From: Siphonodentalium dalli
Taxonomy: Eukaryota > Mollusca > Scaphopoda > Gadilida > Siphonodentaliidae
DNA length: 64,000 nt
NCBI GenBank assembly: GCA_032622095.1
Contig: CP136061.1
Span: 233,120,944-233,184,943 of the forward strand
Direction of reading: 5' to 3'
Both the position numbers and the translations under genes were made by a program. The stretch's first letter is position 1. Each line of letters starts with the position of its first letter. A model generated the notes under the pieces. That model was given only the letters and a program-made list of their open reading frames with translations. It was not told where the DNA came from and ran no database searches. Positions 31,680 through 44,840 of the stretch are shown in pieces.

Positions 31680-33180
31680 GAATATGTGGAAAACTTCCGC
31701 ACGCACTCTGATGGTATAGTACACGTCCCATATGACTTTGATGTAAGTGAAAATTCGACCATCCTCACAGGTCCGAACAGCATTGCGTATACCTCTCGAT
31801 TGGTATATATATGCAAAAATTCTCCCGTCACAATTCGAGTAATCATGATTGGAACTCTAAAACTATGGTAAGTCATATACAGTATCACGTTGGCATAATT
31901 CCACCATTCTCACGGGTACCGAGATTCAACAACCTTGTGTATACCTCTTCTCGATTGGTATATGTGTTCTTCCAACACAATTTGAAAAATCATGAGTGAC
32001 ACTTTAAAACTATGGTAAGTCATATAGTATCATCTTGGCATGTTTTACACGGTAGAGTACACTTGCCACTTTACTTTTATGTAAGTGAAAATTCCACCAT
32101 TATCACGGCTCCCGAGTTTCAACAACCTTGTGTATATGCCTCTTCTAGATTGTATTATTACATTATTCCATCGCGATGCGACTAATAATGGGTGCCACTT
32201 TAAAACTATGGTAACTCATACAGAATCACGTTGGCATGTCTTGCGTGGTATAATACACTTCACATTTGACTTTTATGTAAATGAAAATTCCACCAATCTC
32301 ATGGCTCCCGAGACTCAACAACCTTGTGTATTCCGGTTCTGTTAGATTGGTATTTGTTCTTCCATCACAATCGAGTAATAGTGAGTGACACTTTAATACT
32401 ATGGTAAGTCATATAACATCACGTTGTCATATCTTGCTTGGTATATTACACTTCACATTTGACTTTTATGTAAGTGAAGATTCCACCATTCTCACGAGTC
32501 TCGTGATACAACAACCTTAATTGTGTATACCTCTTCTAGATTTCTTCAATATTTCATCGCAATGCGACTAATATATGAGTGGAACTTTAAACCTATGGTA
32601 ACTCATACAGTATCACGTTGGCATGTCTTGATTGGTATAGTACACTTGACATTTGACTTTTATGTAAATGAAAATTCCTCCATATGCATGGCTCCCGAGA
32701 CTCAACAACCTTGTGTATACCGGTACCTCTTCTCGATTGGTATGTGTTGGCATGGTTTGCGAGGTAGAGTTCACTTGCCATTTGACTTTTATGTATATAT
32801 AGGAGAAGATTCCACCATTCTCACGGCTTCCGAGATTCAACAACATTAATTGTGTATGCGTCTTCTCGGTTGGTATACCTTCTTTCATCGCGATGCGACT
32901 AATCGCAAGTGACACTTTAATACTATGGTAAGTCATATAGTATCACGCTGGTATAGTATACACTTGTCGGTTGACTTTTATGTAAGTGAAAATTCCACCA
33001 GTATCATGGCTCCCAAGACTCAACAACCTAGTGCATACCGTATATAAGACATATAATACATCTTGTCGATTGGTATGTGTTCTTTCATCACAATGCGAGT
33101 AATCATGAGTGACACTTTAAAACGATGGTAAGTCGTATAGCACCACGTTGGCATGTCTTCCCACAGCCGAGCATGGGAAC
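31680..33180 (+). repeat. Satellite array, about 195-bp unit, eight diverged units
   Basis: Anchor CAACAACCTTGTGTA or close variants start at 31927, 32120, 32316, 32509, 32703, 32838 and 33021, with a looser first unit near 31775. Spacing is 193, 196, 193, 194, 135 and 183 bp. Each unit also carries TTTGACTTTTATGTAAGTGA, AAATTCCACCATTCTCACGG and CTTTAAAACTATGGTAAGTC. The 135-bp step is an internal deletion. Peptides such as FDFYVNENST are read from the array and are not genes. Confidence 0.92.
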
Positions 33181-34551
33181 TATATAAGAAACACATGTGA
33201 GCTATCAACCGTGACTCAAAGAAAGTTTTTATTCAATTTAAAGTTTGGATCCTAATTCCTGCTTTCAGCGTAGGATGGAATTTACTTAAAGAATAAAACA
33301 CAAGAAGCAACAAACATCGACGAGAATGAGAGAATTACTCACAAAGATCACACGGAGTTGGCGGAGTCAGGGATATCAGCTGCCAGAATAAATAATACTC
33401 ATCAAACCCTATATTCTCGTAAATAACACAACAACACGGAGCTGATTCCATATATCAGCAATTATAGCCTAAGAAAATAACCCTGGCAGTAATGGCGGAT
33501 ATGATCTATCCCAGTATATTTGTGTTGGGGGATGATCGAAAGCCACATATGCATTAAATACCGGTTCTGCTGTTCCATTCTGCATCTATTGTTGAGCTTC
33601 CGCCAAAACATTTGTATAATTGCTTGCAGATCTAGACAATTGGAGACATTTACGCTGCGATTTACAGGCATAAGCGCGAAAATGTGCGTTAGGAGACAAA
33701 TGTCCACACACACACAATGGCACTTGTTCGGGTAATGAAATGCAGCGTGCTACGGTTTGCTAGAATTTATATTATAAAAAAACACAATGCAGTGAGCCCA
33801 GAATGCATGCATTTGCTCTGTAAATACAAAGGTGATAATACAATTGACATTTTGGTGAATCTATCCGTCACATATCTGGGGAAAAAATCAATCATGCAAT
33901 TACTCTTGGAAATTCATAACTCTATATAATCACAAACACAACAATGGAAGGTACATACTCCGCCAAGTTTATCACTCAAAATTGGCAAAAGACAGACATA
34001 TACTACATATTGACTGATATTTTTGTCGGTCAAATCTGCAAATGTGTGGATGTAACCCAACCAGAACAGTTCCGCTATGCCCATATTAACTTCATACCAC
34101 CCAGAGACGTATGCATAATGGGTGTGCTATATAATCCCGGAACTTAAGTATCGGTTGGTAATCGTCTGTTTTGTTTTGTCCTGCAGTTTCCGCTTATAGC
34201 GCACCATAATGAAGCGCGTTTTTGTCGGTTCACACATATTTCTTAGTCAACACCTGTTCCTCAATAATATGTTCCTCAATAATAATGTATTTCGCAGTAT
34301 ATAAAGGTAGAATCTCGAGGTTGCATGATTTAGATGACTTTGTTGAGTCTATTTTGATTTGCATCACATTCAATTATGGAATTTCTCCCGGGAAATAATT
34401 CTATTTTAATTGCGATATCGACTCTCATCAGTCACAAAAATCAAGAAATCTCGAGCTGGGACCACCACCTACTACGAAATAGATTATTAAGGAAAGGAAC
34501 AAGTACTAACAAAGATATGTATTCCCTGCGTTGGTTATTCAATGTTATAAA
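33181..34551. other. Unassigned sequence
   Basis: Plus-strand frames at 33520-33735, 33717-33929 and 33944-34147 are unrecognised; the last reads YSAKFITQNWQKTDIYYILT. A small direct repeat, TTCCTCAATAATA, lies near 34257-34285. Nothing else supported. Confidence 0.3.
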
Positions 34552-34862
34552 GTTCCCCGTTGGAAATGTCCAACACAACACACCTGATATGGTTCAAATA
34601 TTCCAACCGATTGCCATTTCAGTCCAAAAAGGCCGAATATAAGGAAAATATTCGATTTTTTGGACTAAAAGCAAGAAATTTCGTACTAAATTGGCTTCGA
34701 ATATAGAACTATCAGAACAAATTTTATATTCTTTCGGTATGAAATTTCCAAATATATAATAACGTTCGTTCATACGCATGAAATTTCCAACTGTTGAAAT
34801 TTTTGGTAAAAGTTGGGGTATCTCCCAACCGCAACCCCCATGTCGCCATGCACGTCCCTGCC
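34552..34862 (-). repeat. Dispersed repeat N, copy 4 (inverted)
   Basis: CCGTTGGAAATGTCCAACAC, ATTGCCATTTCAGTCCAAAA, ATGAAATTTCCAACTGTTGA and the end CCCCCATGTCGCCATGCAC run in the opposite order to copy 2. Confidence 0.65.
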
Positions 34863-35808
34863 TATCTCTTCATATCTTTTGCTCAGAATACAGGCTAAGA
34901 ATGAACTGATAGCAGAAATCAATCCTCGTTCACATAGAATGGTCCTAATTCCCCCTGTCGGTCCAATAATTGGGGACTATGATGGAAATAAATGGTATCT
35001 GGACTGTTTTCTTATGCTATCTCCGATGGTTTTTAGTCACCTGTTATAGCGTCGGAAAACCTTATTACAGAGCTGAATAGTTGGTTTTCAGTGTAATTTT
35101 GGGATTTTGGGATAGGCGTGATGCCTGTGCATCATAGCCACACCCAACTGTCTTACCCACCTTTTGTAAATATCCCCAGCTTATTATTTCTAGTAATATC
35201 GACTTATACACATGTAAATCAATGTCGTGTTACTCATTATTATCGTCTGGCATGTACATACATGTATATATTTTTAATGTAGAGCAAATCATCATACCAC
35301 AGTACAATACCAAATGATTTACACAATGAGATACTTTATGGAGATGATATGACATATCATGTCGTCTTCCTGTTGCCACCGAAACAAAAAAGAATAGAAA
35401 AGTATGTGTTGATTCTATAAATGTGTATGATGACATGTGGGAGCTGGTTTAACCTATTACATTTCCTGTTCTGTATGAAAATCTAGACATTGAAGCATAA
35501 AATAATTTTTTTAAATCATGTTGTTGCTTAGAATAGAATCATTTGGCTTAACTTAACATTGTAATATATACTAGTGATGATGCAAGTGGTCAATATTCAA
35601 AAGTTATGTAGATAATTAAATAATTGTACAAGGAGTAGAAGTTTTGCCAAGTAATATTAAAAAACTAAATTAATGACCACATAATATTTTTCGACAGAAA
35701 TGTTATAATAAGAATTAGCACTGAACTTAGACACATGCCATTGTTCCAAAGACCATTAGGACGTATCTTGTCATATATAATAGGGCATCGATCACAAGCT
35801 TGTGAGGA
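34863..35808. other. Unassigned AT-rich sequence
   Basis: No repeats or recognisable frames. The block ends at the TTAA of MITE A copy 3. Confidence 0.35.
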
Positions 35809-36209
35809 TTAACCCTTTACCCAACAGAACGACCCTGTGCCAATGCATTCTCTTATATATGCGAGTCGACCATAGGTCGCCTCGCATATATAAGAGAATG
35901 CATTGGCTTAACACATTAAAAATTATAAAATTGTTAAAGAATGCAAGAAAAAATGGTAAAAAGTGTTAAAAAAAAGATTTTTTTTAGGCCAATGCATTCT
36001 CTTATATATGCGAGGCGACCTATGGTCGACTCGCATATATAAGAGAATGCATTGGCACAGGGCATAACTGTAACTATCACAATGTGGTCAAGGAGCCGGT
36101 TCCAATGATATCCATATTTGTATGGTTCTATTGAGACAGTCCGAAGATATTTTAGGCTGTTGAAGCTTTATTTGGCCGGTTTTGGCCGGTTTGTTGGGTA
36201 AAGGGTTAA
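35809..36209 (-). mobile_element. MITE family A, copy 3 (inverted)
   Basis: TTAA at 35809-35812 and 36206-36209 bound 393 bp with the family A ends. Hairpins at 35839-35907 and 35988-36056 are each 69 bp, with an 80-bp AT-rich spacer. Orientation is opposite to copies 1 and 2: the CCGGCC blocks are at the right end. Confidence 0.92.
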
Positions 36210-37259
36210 GACACTTGCATACAAGAAGCATTCTACAATGCATCGTACACACACACCACCAAACTTAATGGCTTTGTTTTGCACATACAACATCCACGAG
36301 TGTAATCCATTCACGATATAGCAACCGCTTGAGAGCTGTCCATAGTTCCTCTACTCTGATGTTCTGTCAGGAACTACGTTTGTCTGGAACTATCGACAAT
36401 GTGTTGTTGTTTTTCATTCTAAATGAGATCGATTTGAGTTTTTCGCGGCTTTGAGTAACACACTCAGAATTGCTAATCGATTACCGGCTAGTTTTCACCC
36501 GTTTTAACACGCGCTTGTTTGACGTTGGCGTTGTTAGCGTGTCATGCCATGCAATAGCTTCAATGTCGCACAAACAGCTCAAGGGCCCTTCGATGGGCTT
36601 CCTGCGGCGACCGCTGGGACATGTCATTAAATTTTAATATGCACAGACTTCCATCTTGAAAGTACTTCTGTTGAATGGGTCCCCAGAAGTCGATAGCTCT
36701 GGGAATTCTGGTGTGAACTAATGCTATGAATTCACTGATTACGATGTGTGCTAATTAGCGTTGAAGTTGTCAACGTTGCATTTCCCAGTGGATCAGGTCA
36801 CCATATAGTTCTCTCAAACATGTACATGCAGGTTTAGTTACCCATGCGGGGTAATATGGATAACACATCATCAAAATTTTGTAATGTCATGAACTCAATT
36901 TTTCAACATTCCCTGACATGATATTTTGCATTCTTGCACTCGTGGAATCCCCGTTCAGTGTGAGTGACTTCAATGTAAACCACAATGATTTCATTACCAA
37001 AGCATGCATTAGGAATATAAAAAATAAAAGGAAACTTCGATTCCAGAGCAGTAAAATCCTGTTTTTGGTCAGAGTTAAAACTCCTTGGTACACTGGTACA
37101 CGTTAAATTGTGAGATCATGGGTAATAAACCTAAAATACATTTAGGAGATCTTCATGTAGTTCAGCGGTCTTCGCCAGAACGGTAAAATAAATCCAGTTT
37201 ATTGTGTATATGATGAGTCCATGAGTTGTTCTCAAAACATTCCATATTTGTTATCACCC
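36210..37259. other. Unassigned sequence
   Basis: GC content rises around 36480-36640, including AAGGGCCCTTCGATGGGCTT and CTGCGGCGACCGCTGGGACA, but no frame there is long or recognisable. Overlapping frames at 36887-37106 are likely chance. Confidence 0.3.
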
Positions 37260-37600
37260 CGCATCCGAAGTTAACCGTCTGTCCGTGTGTCGTACCATCC
37301 GTCAGTCCGTCTAACCATATGTCCGAACTTTGGAGCCCTATACTAGTATCTCTCATCGGTGGTCGGATTTGAATGACCTATATATGGTATGCCGATGAAA
37401 CATTATGCATGGGAGAAAGGATATTTACATACAACGTTTTCGTTTATTCATTTTTGTTGCGTTAAGGGAATTAGTGTGAAAAGTCCGTTCGCGTCCGTCC
37501 AAAATGCGCAGCTCTATATATATCTGTCATCTGTGGTCTGATTTGAATGACATGTGGTATGCTGAATGATAGACCACCTGGAGATACAAGAAAACTAAGA
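37260..37600 (+). repeat. Two diverged direct repeats, about 210 bp apart
   Basis: Units at about 37262-37410 and 37490-37590 share GTCCGTC, AGCTCTATA..TATCTxTCATC, GTGGTCxGATTTGAATGAC and TGGTATGCxGAATGA. The family probably continues into the array downstream. Confidence 0.55.
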
Positions 37601-37677
37601 TGCATGCATCAGGTCGGCCGTGAACTATCTACCATATAATTGTTGTAGCTATCGATTATACATTTTGAAACACCTGT

Positions 37678-37722
37678 CTGTATGTATGTATGTGTGTATG
37701 CATGAATGCATGTGTGTATGTG
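37678..37722. repeat. TGTA/TGCA microsatellite
   Basis: TGTATGTATGTATGTGTGTA followed by TGCATGAATGCATGTG. Imperfect tetranucleotide repeat. Confidence 0.85.
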
Positions 37723-38099
37723 TTATAGACTCTAACACTGCTCGAATTTGGTATTTAACGTGTCAACTTGACCTCGCTCATAGGCATGTTTCTGGACCTT
37801 GACCGATCCGACTAAAAATTTGTGTGTAGGACTACTTCGATCCCTGGAGCAATATGGACGAGTCCAATTTCACGTGGGACCATGTTCTCGAACGTGCTGA
37901 TATAGGCATGTTTCTGGACCAATTGAACAATAGTTTGGCCAGACGCTGTATATACTGGGTACTGTCCAGATGGAGGCGATCACAAAAAAATACCTAACTA
38001 GCCCGAACGAAGTCGAGTACATCAGCTAGTCTAATATATATTTTGGACATTTGTCTGTCTGTTTGTCTGTTAGCTATGGCCTGGAAAACTGCCTGACAG

Positions 38100-38480
38100 A
38101 TTTGACGAAATTTGATACCTAGGGCAAATTATTTCCAGGGAGTATTTTGGACGGGTCAAATCTTGATCCCGACCTGACTTTGACATTCAAAAAGATCAAT
38201 TCAAGGTCAAATCTGGTAAAACGGAAGTATTTCAACGAAATTTGATACCTACTGTTACTTTTGTCCCAGGAGTGTTTCGGGTGGGTCAAATCATGACCCT
38301 GACCTGATCTTGACATTCAAAATTGTCAATTCAAGGTCAAATCGGGTAAAGCCGGGCGGATTTCGACCGGTACTTTTGTCGTGACATTTGTCCGGGGAGT
38401 GTTTTGGACGGGTCAAATCGTGACCCCGACATGACCTTCACCTTTAAAATAGTCAATTCAAGGTTAAATCGCGCAATTCT
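38100..38480 (+). repeat. About 130-bp tandem repeat, three units
   Basis: Units begin near 38138, 38268 and 38396 with GGAGTxTTTTGGACGGGTCA. They continue GACCCCGACCTGACCTTGAC, ATTCAAAA.xGTCAATTCAA and GGTCAAATCGGGTAAA. GACGAAATTTGATACCTA precedes two of them. The units are clearly related but diverged. Confidence 0.85.
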
Positions 38481-38769
38481 CCGAAAATCAGAGGGGAACA
38501 TCCCGGACGAAGTCGGGTCCACCAGCTATACTATTATATATTTCTAGATTTAGTTACAAACTAAATACCTGTATATTGTACAAAGAAATGTTTGACAAAT
38601 ATATCTGTATCAATATTACCATGCGGGTCATTAAAATAGATACGACGAAACAAATTTTGAAGGGTGCATGTATCAGGTAAATTTTTATATTTCAAATGAT
38701 GACAGGAATGCGGAAAGTTGAAGTACCTACGTAATACTGGCTATCCGCATGCAGAGATATACATGTATA

Positions 38770-39310
38770 TAAAAACCAAAATAGAAGATGACTGCTGGCG
38801 ACAATGTTTCCCAAAAAAATTCAAAGCATTCGATAGCTCCCATCTAGTTGTCAGCCCGAAGATCAATATGAAGTTTGGTGACTATCAGATGAGGGATATG
38901 TCTGTACAGTTGCTAAACAATTCAGTCATGCAAAAGAGGATCAAAGAGTAAGATACCAAATTGCTGCCTGTGGTAATGTTTTTTAACGAAATTCGGGAAA
39001 ATTAGATTACTCTCACGCTGGTTATCCAGAAGATCATTGTGGAATCGGGTGACGATCGGACAAGGGGTGTCGTCTGTAGGATCAACCAAATTATTTAGCC
39101 ATAAAAATAGTAAAATTGAAGATCAACGCTGGCAGTGATGTCTTCACAAAATATGGCTCACATCTAGCGGTGACCCAAAATATCCACATGAGAAAAAGTT
39201 CTCCAATAAAAGCTGGCTGCAGGGTGCGCCAATTGATTCAAATTCGAAATTTAGCAGGGTGTACAGCTTGTGGCCATGTTTTCCCCGCAAATTTGATAGA
39301 CTGATGGACA
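38770..39310 (+). repeat. Repeat G, second cluster
   Basis: GATGACTGCTGGCGACAATG, then CCCGAAGATCAATATGAAGT, TTGGTGACTATCAGATGAG, then CAATTCAGTCATGCAAAAGA. Further looser units follow to about 39300. This is the same order as at 21545-22190. Confidence 0.65.
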
Positions 39311-39894
39311 AAACCAATGAATCCGTTGAATCAATATACATGTATACATTGACTAATTTATATGCATTGTTATACACAGTACTGGTATATAAAGGTACTG
39401 AAAATAACTATATTACTAGTATACATAAAATAAACCATATATCATGGCTATGGGTTCATGACAGCTGAGAACTTGGTGTGAATTAAAGAGTGGTGGTTTC
39501 TGAAGCATATATAACCCTCCACGTTAGAAACATGCCATTAAATGTCATAAGTATAATCTAGCTTGAGGACAGAAGTGATCCATAAAACCCCCCTTAATTC
39601 AACCAGGTCCTCGCGCGATGTATGGTCGATCACATGATGATCTATAGGGGGATTAGAATTGTTGTATAAAAACAGCACTGCGTGTAAATATAAAATAAAA
39701 TAGTGCTACATCTTATTACAGATTATTGCCATATATAATCAGTGATTATACAGACAGTCAGACAAAATAAAGTTTCAGTGACACTCTATCCGAAGAGGGG
39801 AATAATTTCATCTGTTACAGTCAATGGAGCAATTATGAATCTGGAAAGGTGAAATTTCTAAGTAATAATAGATATCGACATAACGCGATAACAT

Positions 39895-40060
39895 ATAACC
39901 TAAATGCAATATGGCCGCTGGCGACCATTTTTTCCTATGAAATTAAAAAAATATTTGATAGCTCTCATCTGATAGATCAATATCAAGATAAATATGAAGC
40001 TTGGTGATCATCGGATGAGTGAAGTGGACTGTGGTCTGTGCTAAACGGTTTGGTAATGCT
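39895..40060 (+). repeat. Repeat G, third copy
   Basis: AATATGGCCGCTGGCGACCA, AGATAAATATGAAGCTTGGT, GATCATCGGATGAGTGAAGT and CTGTGCTAAACGGTTTGGTA match the other G copies. It ends where a 170-bp tandem duplication starts. Confidence 0.7.
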
Positions 40061-40362
40061 TAAAAAGATTCTTACCTTAATATTTTTATGTTCACTTTAT
40101 AAACTTCACTGAGTCATCTTTGTCATGTGTTGAGTTTGATATCTTTTGTTAACAGTTTATAAATTAGGTATGTCTCATGTTTGTTATTTTAATTTATGTG
40201 TTTATTATCATTAAATAAAGTTGCATTCCTTAAAAAGATTCTTACCTCAATATTTTTATGTTCACTTTATAAACTCCACTGAGTCATCTTTGTCATGTAT
40301 TGAATTTGATATCTTTTGTTAACAGTTTATAAATTATGTATGTCTCGTGTTCGTTATTATAT
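40061..40362 (+). repeat. 170-bp tandem duplication
   Basis: TAAAAAGATTCTTACCT begins both units (40061 and 40231). About 130 bp is shared, with roughly seven differences, including AAACTTCACTGAGTCATC versus AAACTCCACTGAGTCATC. The first unit ends with a short unshared stretch. Confidence 0.95.
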
Positions 40363-41404
40363 TATATACACTTTATAGTGTGTTTTCAGAACGAAAACAA
40401 AAATGAATAAAATCAACAAATTTGTAAATTTAAAAACAATTCAAACGTTGTTGTATTCCATGTCCCAGCCCGGACATATACACCAAATTTCAATAATATT
40501 CATTGAGAAACAACGGACAAAACGCTATATAACACCCGTATACATATTTTATTCCGAGCCGGTATCATCCTCGGGTAAATGTTATAGTAGGTACCGAATT
40601 GACACACGTCGACTGGGGCGAGTTGGCCCTGGGGCGATTAGGCCGATTCCGGCACCTTCTATAATTTACCGCATGTATCCGTTTACGCGTAGTTTACTTT
40701 AGAAAGTTCCGCAATTAATACCGTAAATAGAGCGACCATATTTGACAGAGAATGCCTATGTTATTGATTATCAAGTTGCTATACATTAAAAACGACAAAT
40801 TCACATGTTCGTTCAAGCGCAGTAGTCTATTTTCCCCATGTTAAAGGACATCCACAAATACTAAATAACGCTAACCTACTGCCGAATGTTTTACACGGCA
40901 ACTGTTAACATATTTGGGCTGAATTCATCTGACGTGGTATTATTCCTCAAAATAAACAACAAAACCATCGTTACTTGGAAATGTAGTTTGGGCTAACATT
41001 TACATAAATCCTCGACATCATTTATTCGACACACACGTCAGATGAAAAACAGACATGAAGTAAACGGCCAAATTGGCCGAAATGATATTTAGGCTACACA
41101 CAACGAGTTTCTTCCATTCATGTTTTGTTGAGTTTTGGTACTTTTTGTGAAAAGTTAAAGTACTTCTATTGCAACTCTGCATGTATCGCAGTCATCGTCT
41201 ATGCATATGTTCCGCCTTGACTCCCATATTTTCATCTTCCCCATACACAGATGTAAATGCATGTGCCACTACATGCAAGCGCTTGGAATATCGGTTTTGT
41301 TAACAGCATCAACCCAACGGATATCCCAATCTGTTTTGGATCGAGAAGACTTGATCTAGGTCGCAATATGTCGGCAGGTAGAACCTCAGAGGATACTTGC
41401 ACGT
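40363..41404. other. Unassigned sequence
   Basis: Frames at 40403-40702 and 41257-41450 are unrecognised. No repeats identified. Confidence 0.3.
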
Positions 41405-42595
41405 GCATGTTGCACGCAGGGATGTGGCTAGAGGGGGGTATGGGGTGTCTCACCCCCCCCAACTTTGGTCAAAATTTTCAACAGTTGGAAATTTCATTTC
41501 ACACCAACAATGGGTTGAAAATGTTCTTGTCGTTTGATTTTCAAACAATTTATTGGGGGGAATTAATTGTTTTTGGACCAATATTTGCATATTTTCCTAT
41601 TTTTTGTCAAAATTTTGGACTGAAATGGTCATCAGTTGGAAATTTTCCAACCTTAGGGGGGTGACAGGTTGGAAATTTCCAACACTTGAAAAACTTGTGT
41701 CCTGGTCCTCCCCCGTGGCTAGTCATAACTGCTACTAAATTTAAGAAAACAATATTGTCATACATTTGGTCAACATTGTCATTGGAATTGTCATCATTTG
41801 GAAATTTTCCAACCTAATTGGGGGGGTGTCAGGTTTGAAATTTCCAACTCTAAGAAGACTTGAGGCTAGTCTAGATGCCAAGATTTTGCGATTTTCTTGT
41901 TCAGATTTTAAAATTTTCGAACACCGGGCCGAACCGTGGTTGGCCCGGTGTGTCACTGTCCCTCCCCGTGACCAATACAAAACTGCTAATTAGTTTAACA
42001 AAACAATAGTTTAGTACATTCGGTCAAACTTGTGGACTGAAATGGTCATCAGTTAGAGAATTGTCCAACCTAAGAGGGAGTATGAGGTTTGAAATTTCCA
42101 ACACTAGGGAAGCTTCAGTTGAGGCCAGTCTAGATGCTAGGATTTGCGATTTTCTTGTATAGTTTTCCAAATTTTCTCACACCGGGCTGAACAAACATGG
42201 ACGGACACAATGTCCTGGTGTCTTACCCGTATATATATAGCCGTGTGCATTTGTCTGGAGTATATAGGCTACTATATATATAGTTGTTAGGATTTATGCA
42301 ATTCTCAGGTTAAAGTATCTGAATTTTCTTATACCGGGCATATAGAACAACATAGTTTATGAATACATAGGATATTAGTGCCTGAGGACTGATGTGCAAG
42401 GGGGTGCAAATGGAATTATGCAAAACTTGTGTTTGGTCTGTGATTCCGATTCAAGGGGGGGGGGTGCAAATGGAATTATGCAAAAAGTTGTGTTGGTGTG
42501 ATTCTGACTCAAGGGGGGGGGGGTGCAGTTGGAATTTCCCAAGTTGGACACCCCCGCCCCCAACGGAGACCACCTAGCCACATCCCTGGTTGCAC
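41405..42595 (+). repeat. Dispersed repeat N, copy 5 (expanded)
   Basis: It opens with GATGTGGCTAGAGGGGGGTA and CCCCCCCCAACTTTGGTCAA. Three diverged internal units follow (about 41580-41760, 41775-41960, 42010-42210). Each has AAATGGTCATCAGTTxGAAA, a GTGTCAGGTTTGAAATTTCC stretch and, in the last two, GAGGCxAGTCTAGATGC with TTTGCGATTTTCTTGT. It closes near CCCAACGGAGACCACCTAGC. The longest copy in the window; a useful anchor for the family. Confidence 0.75.
42390..42540 (+). repeat. Short tandem repeat of G-run units inside repeat N
   Basis: Three units carry GGGGGTGCAAATGGAATTAT or GGTGCAGTTGGAATTTCCC after a G run, separated by GTGATTCxGAxTCAAG. Period is about 65-70 bp. Confidence 0.8.
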
Positions 42596-43629
42596 GATAT
42601 CTTGTAAAATAAAATGTCCTCAATGCAGGACTTAGCAGTTTTGGGTACGGATTTCCCAAAGACAGTTGCGCATAAAACTACATCAGAATCGCTTTGGTAT
42701 ACAAATTACTTCTACACATACGTTCATATGACTTTGGAGTTTAACGACCAGGCTGCATGCATATATAGTGGTTCAGAATCGCTTTCGTACACATTTCTTC
42801 AATATAGGTTCATCTGCCATTGCGTTCAACGACCAGGCTGATGGTCTGGTGGACACAGGGATGTTAGGAGGGATGTTATTCAGTTTTGGTCTTGGTTTTT
42901 CGTTACGTCACATATTAGCGGAGTTCATCAATATTTGTATACTTGTACAAATACATGCCTGAACACCTAAATACACACGCAAAGAGGTCATACCCAGTAA
43001 ATCGGAAGAAAAAACTTCATTCGGATGTATAATTGGAATGATAATCTGACTCTTTTGATGACTGGCATGTTACAAACACATATAGCGTTTGACTGTGTTA
43101 AACAATTACCTTTCAAATGGGCCCCATAATTACACTTAATAGCGGCAAATTGCATGTAATATCAGCATATGTTGTATTGTAGGTCACTGCATGGCGCGTC
43201 GCGAATTTCATGCTTCACATGCCGGGATCGCCGTCCGTTAATGGTTTTTGTCTTCCGAAACAATGGTGGGCAATATTGACTCATAAGGTGGCTGATTATA
43301 ATGAAGTTGAGATTATAATCTGGTTTTATTATAGAGACGACTGCATGTCGATAAATGATACGGTGGGTCAAAGAGTACAATATATTGTCCGATCGCTGAT
43401 CAAACATACGATAGAAACGCGTGGGTGAAATCTCAAAGAACATTGACTGGGAATTCTGAATTATGTCGTGAAAGACATTCTAATTGGTTTCAATATATTC
43501 ATGTGATTTTTGTGTTCATAATGAATAGATAGAACGACACACGTGTGTAGACAGGGTCGGGAAAGTTTATTTTGACGCGACGCTATGGAACGAGTTCCGA
43601 AAGGAATTATATATATAGAGAGAATCTCC
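42596..43629. other. Unassigned sequence
   Basis: A loose direct repeat (TTCAGAATCGCTTTCGTACA and ACATCAGAATCGCTTTGGTA, with AACGACCAGGCTG twice) lies at about 42680-42840. Frames at 43162-43443 are not recognised. Confidence 0.35.
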
Positions 43630-43768
43630 AACGAGTTATGTTGCGATAAAAGATTTTATGAAACGATTTTGTTTGATATATTTTATTGACAACGAGTCGT
43701 ATAGACGAGTTGTGAATCAAATTTATCAAACGAGTTTCATAAAATCGTATATCCCAACACAGCGTCGA
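43630..43768. repeat. Foldback with about 50-bp arms
   Basis: GATTTTATGAAACGATTTTG (from 43652) faces CGAGTTTCATAAAATC (ending 43745). The pairing continues outward through GTTGCGATA and TATCCCAAC, and inward through TTGTTTGATA and TATCAAAC. Moderately diverged arms. Confidence 0.65.
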
Positions 43769-44840
43769 AGATCTTGTATATCACATGGAAAAAAACTAGA
43801 GCTTTGTGCCTTTTGAACGAATTTAAAATCCTCAAAAGAAGCTGCAAAATGCATACATATACAGCGTTGGCTGAGACGCTTCACAATCGTATATGCGTCA
43901 GTATTGCGCGCTCTGGGGCTCTCGACTGAAAATATAGTTTTCCAATTTGCCCCTTTGTTTTTATGTCTATTTTCGTCAGTGCAGCGAAGTTGGACAAGAA
44001 TTTGATTTAATGAACAAAGCAATTATTTTTGCATTGTCTGGTGCGCGGCTTTTCTAAATAATATTACTCCGCCTGAACCAACGTAAAGACGCGCGGTCAT
44101 TTTGTTGGCGCGATGTGCCAAGTGATATGTATCTAGTGAGAGAGAGGGAAATATGTAATGGCATTTTAAATTATAAAATAGGGGTTTCATGTGATATATA
44201 TTTATTGACAAGAAGCACCTACATACATGTCTATATATAGTGACAAGAAAATTTCCATTCAAATTTAATTTTAAGTCGACCTCTTATTCCAGGCTCGCGT
44301 TGTCCATCCACGGAATACTATAACAAAACTTTAGCCATTAAGGTTATTTCTCGATAACCTAAATTTCTTGAATACTTCCCACTACAGCATGTCAACCACT
44401 TAACCCAGAATTCGACAGCAGCATCGAGTGAAATGACCACGCCTATTAAGTGTGCCTAAAAGGAAATACATGAAAACTATTCAATACTTTCTTCGATTTT
44501 ATCAGAATTCCTTCAGATCGAACTGCCCTGCAAACAACCGTATACTGCTAACCCTCAGTGCGCACGTACAAAGAGAATACAACAAGACTCGTGCCAACAT
44601 ATGCAAAGAAATGATACTAACAACAGTCGTAATATATCAGGAATACGTACACTGTAATTGCGTGATCACTAAGTCACGTCCAGCATCCAAAAACCATGAA
44701 TTGATGACGCCACTTGATAAATCAATGATTAGAGGTTTTCAACTTTATGGTTTTTATTTCTTCTTCGGAAATAACCTCAAGAGTTTTTCGATCGTTTTAC
44801 TTCTACCTTCTATAGATATGGTGGTTCTCATGGAGCAGTT
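43769..44840. other. Unassigned sequence
   Basis: A 130-codon plus-strand frame (44452-44844) starts at GTG, is unrecognised and ends exactly at the TTAA of MITE A copy 4, because that TTAA supplies its stop. Frames at 43726-44022 and 44023-44262 (minus) are not recognised. Confidence 0.3.

Noticed and set aside
31686-32849. ORFs reading FDFYVNENST as tandem protein domains
   Set aside because: They track the 195-bp satellite in shifting frames with stops in most units.
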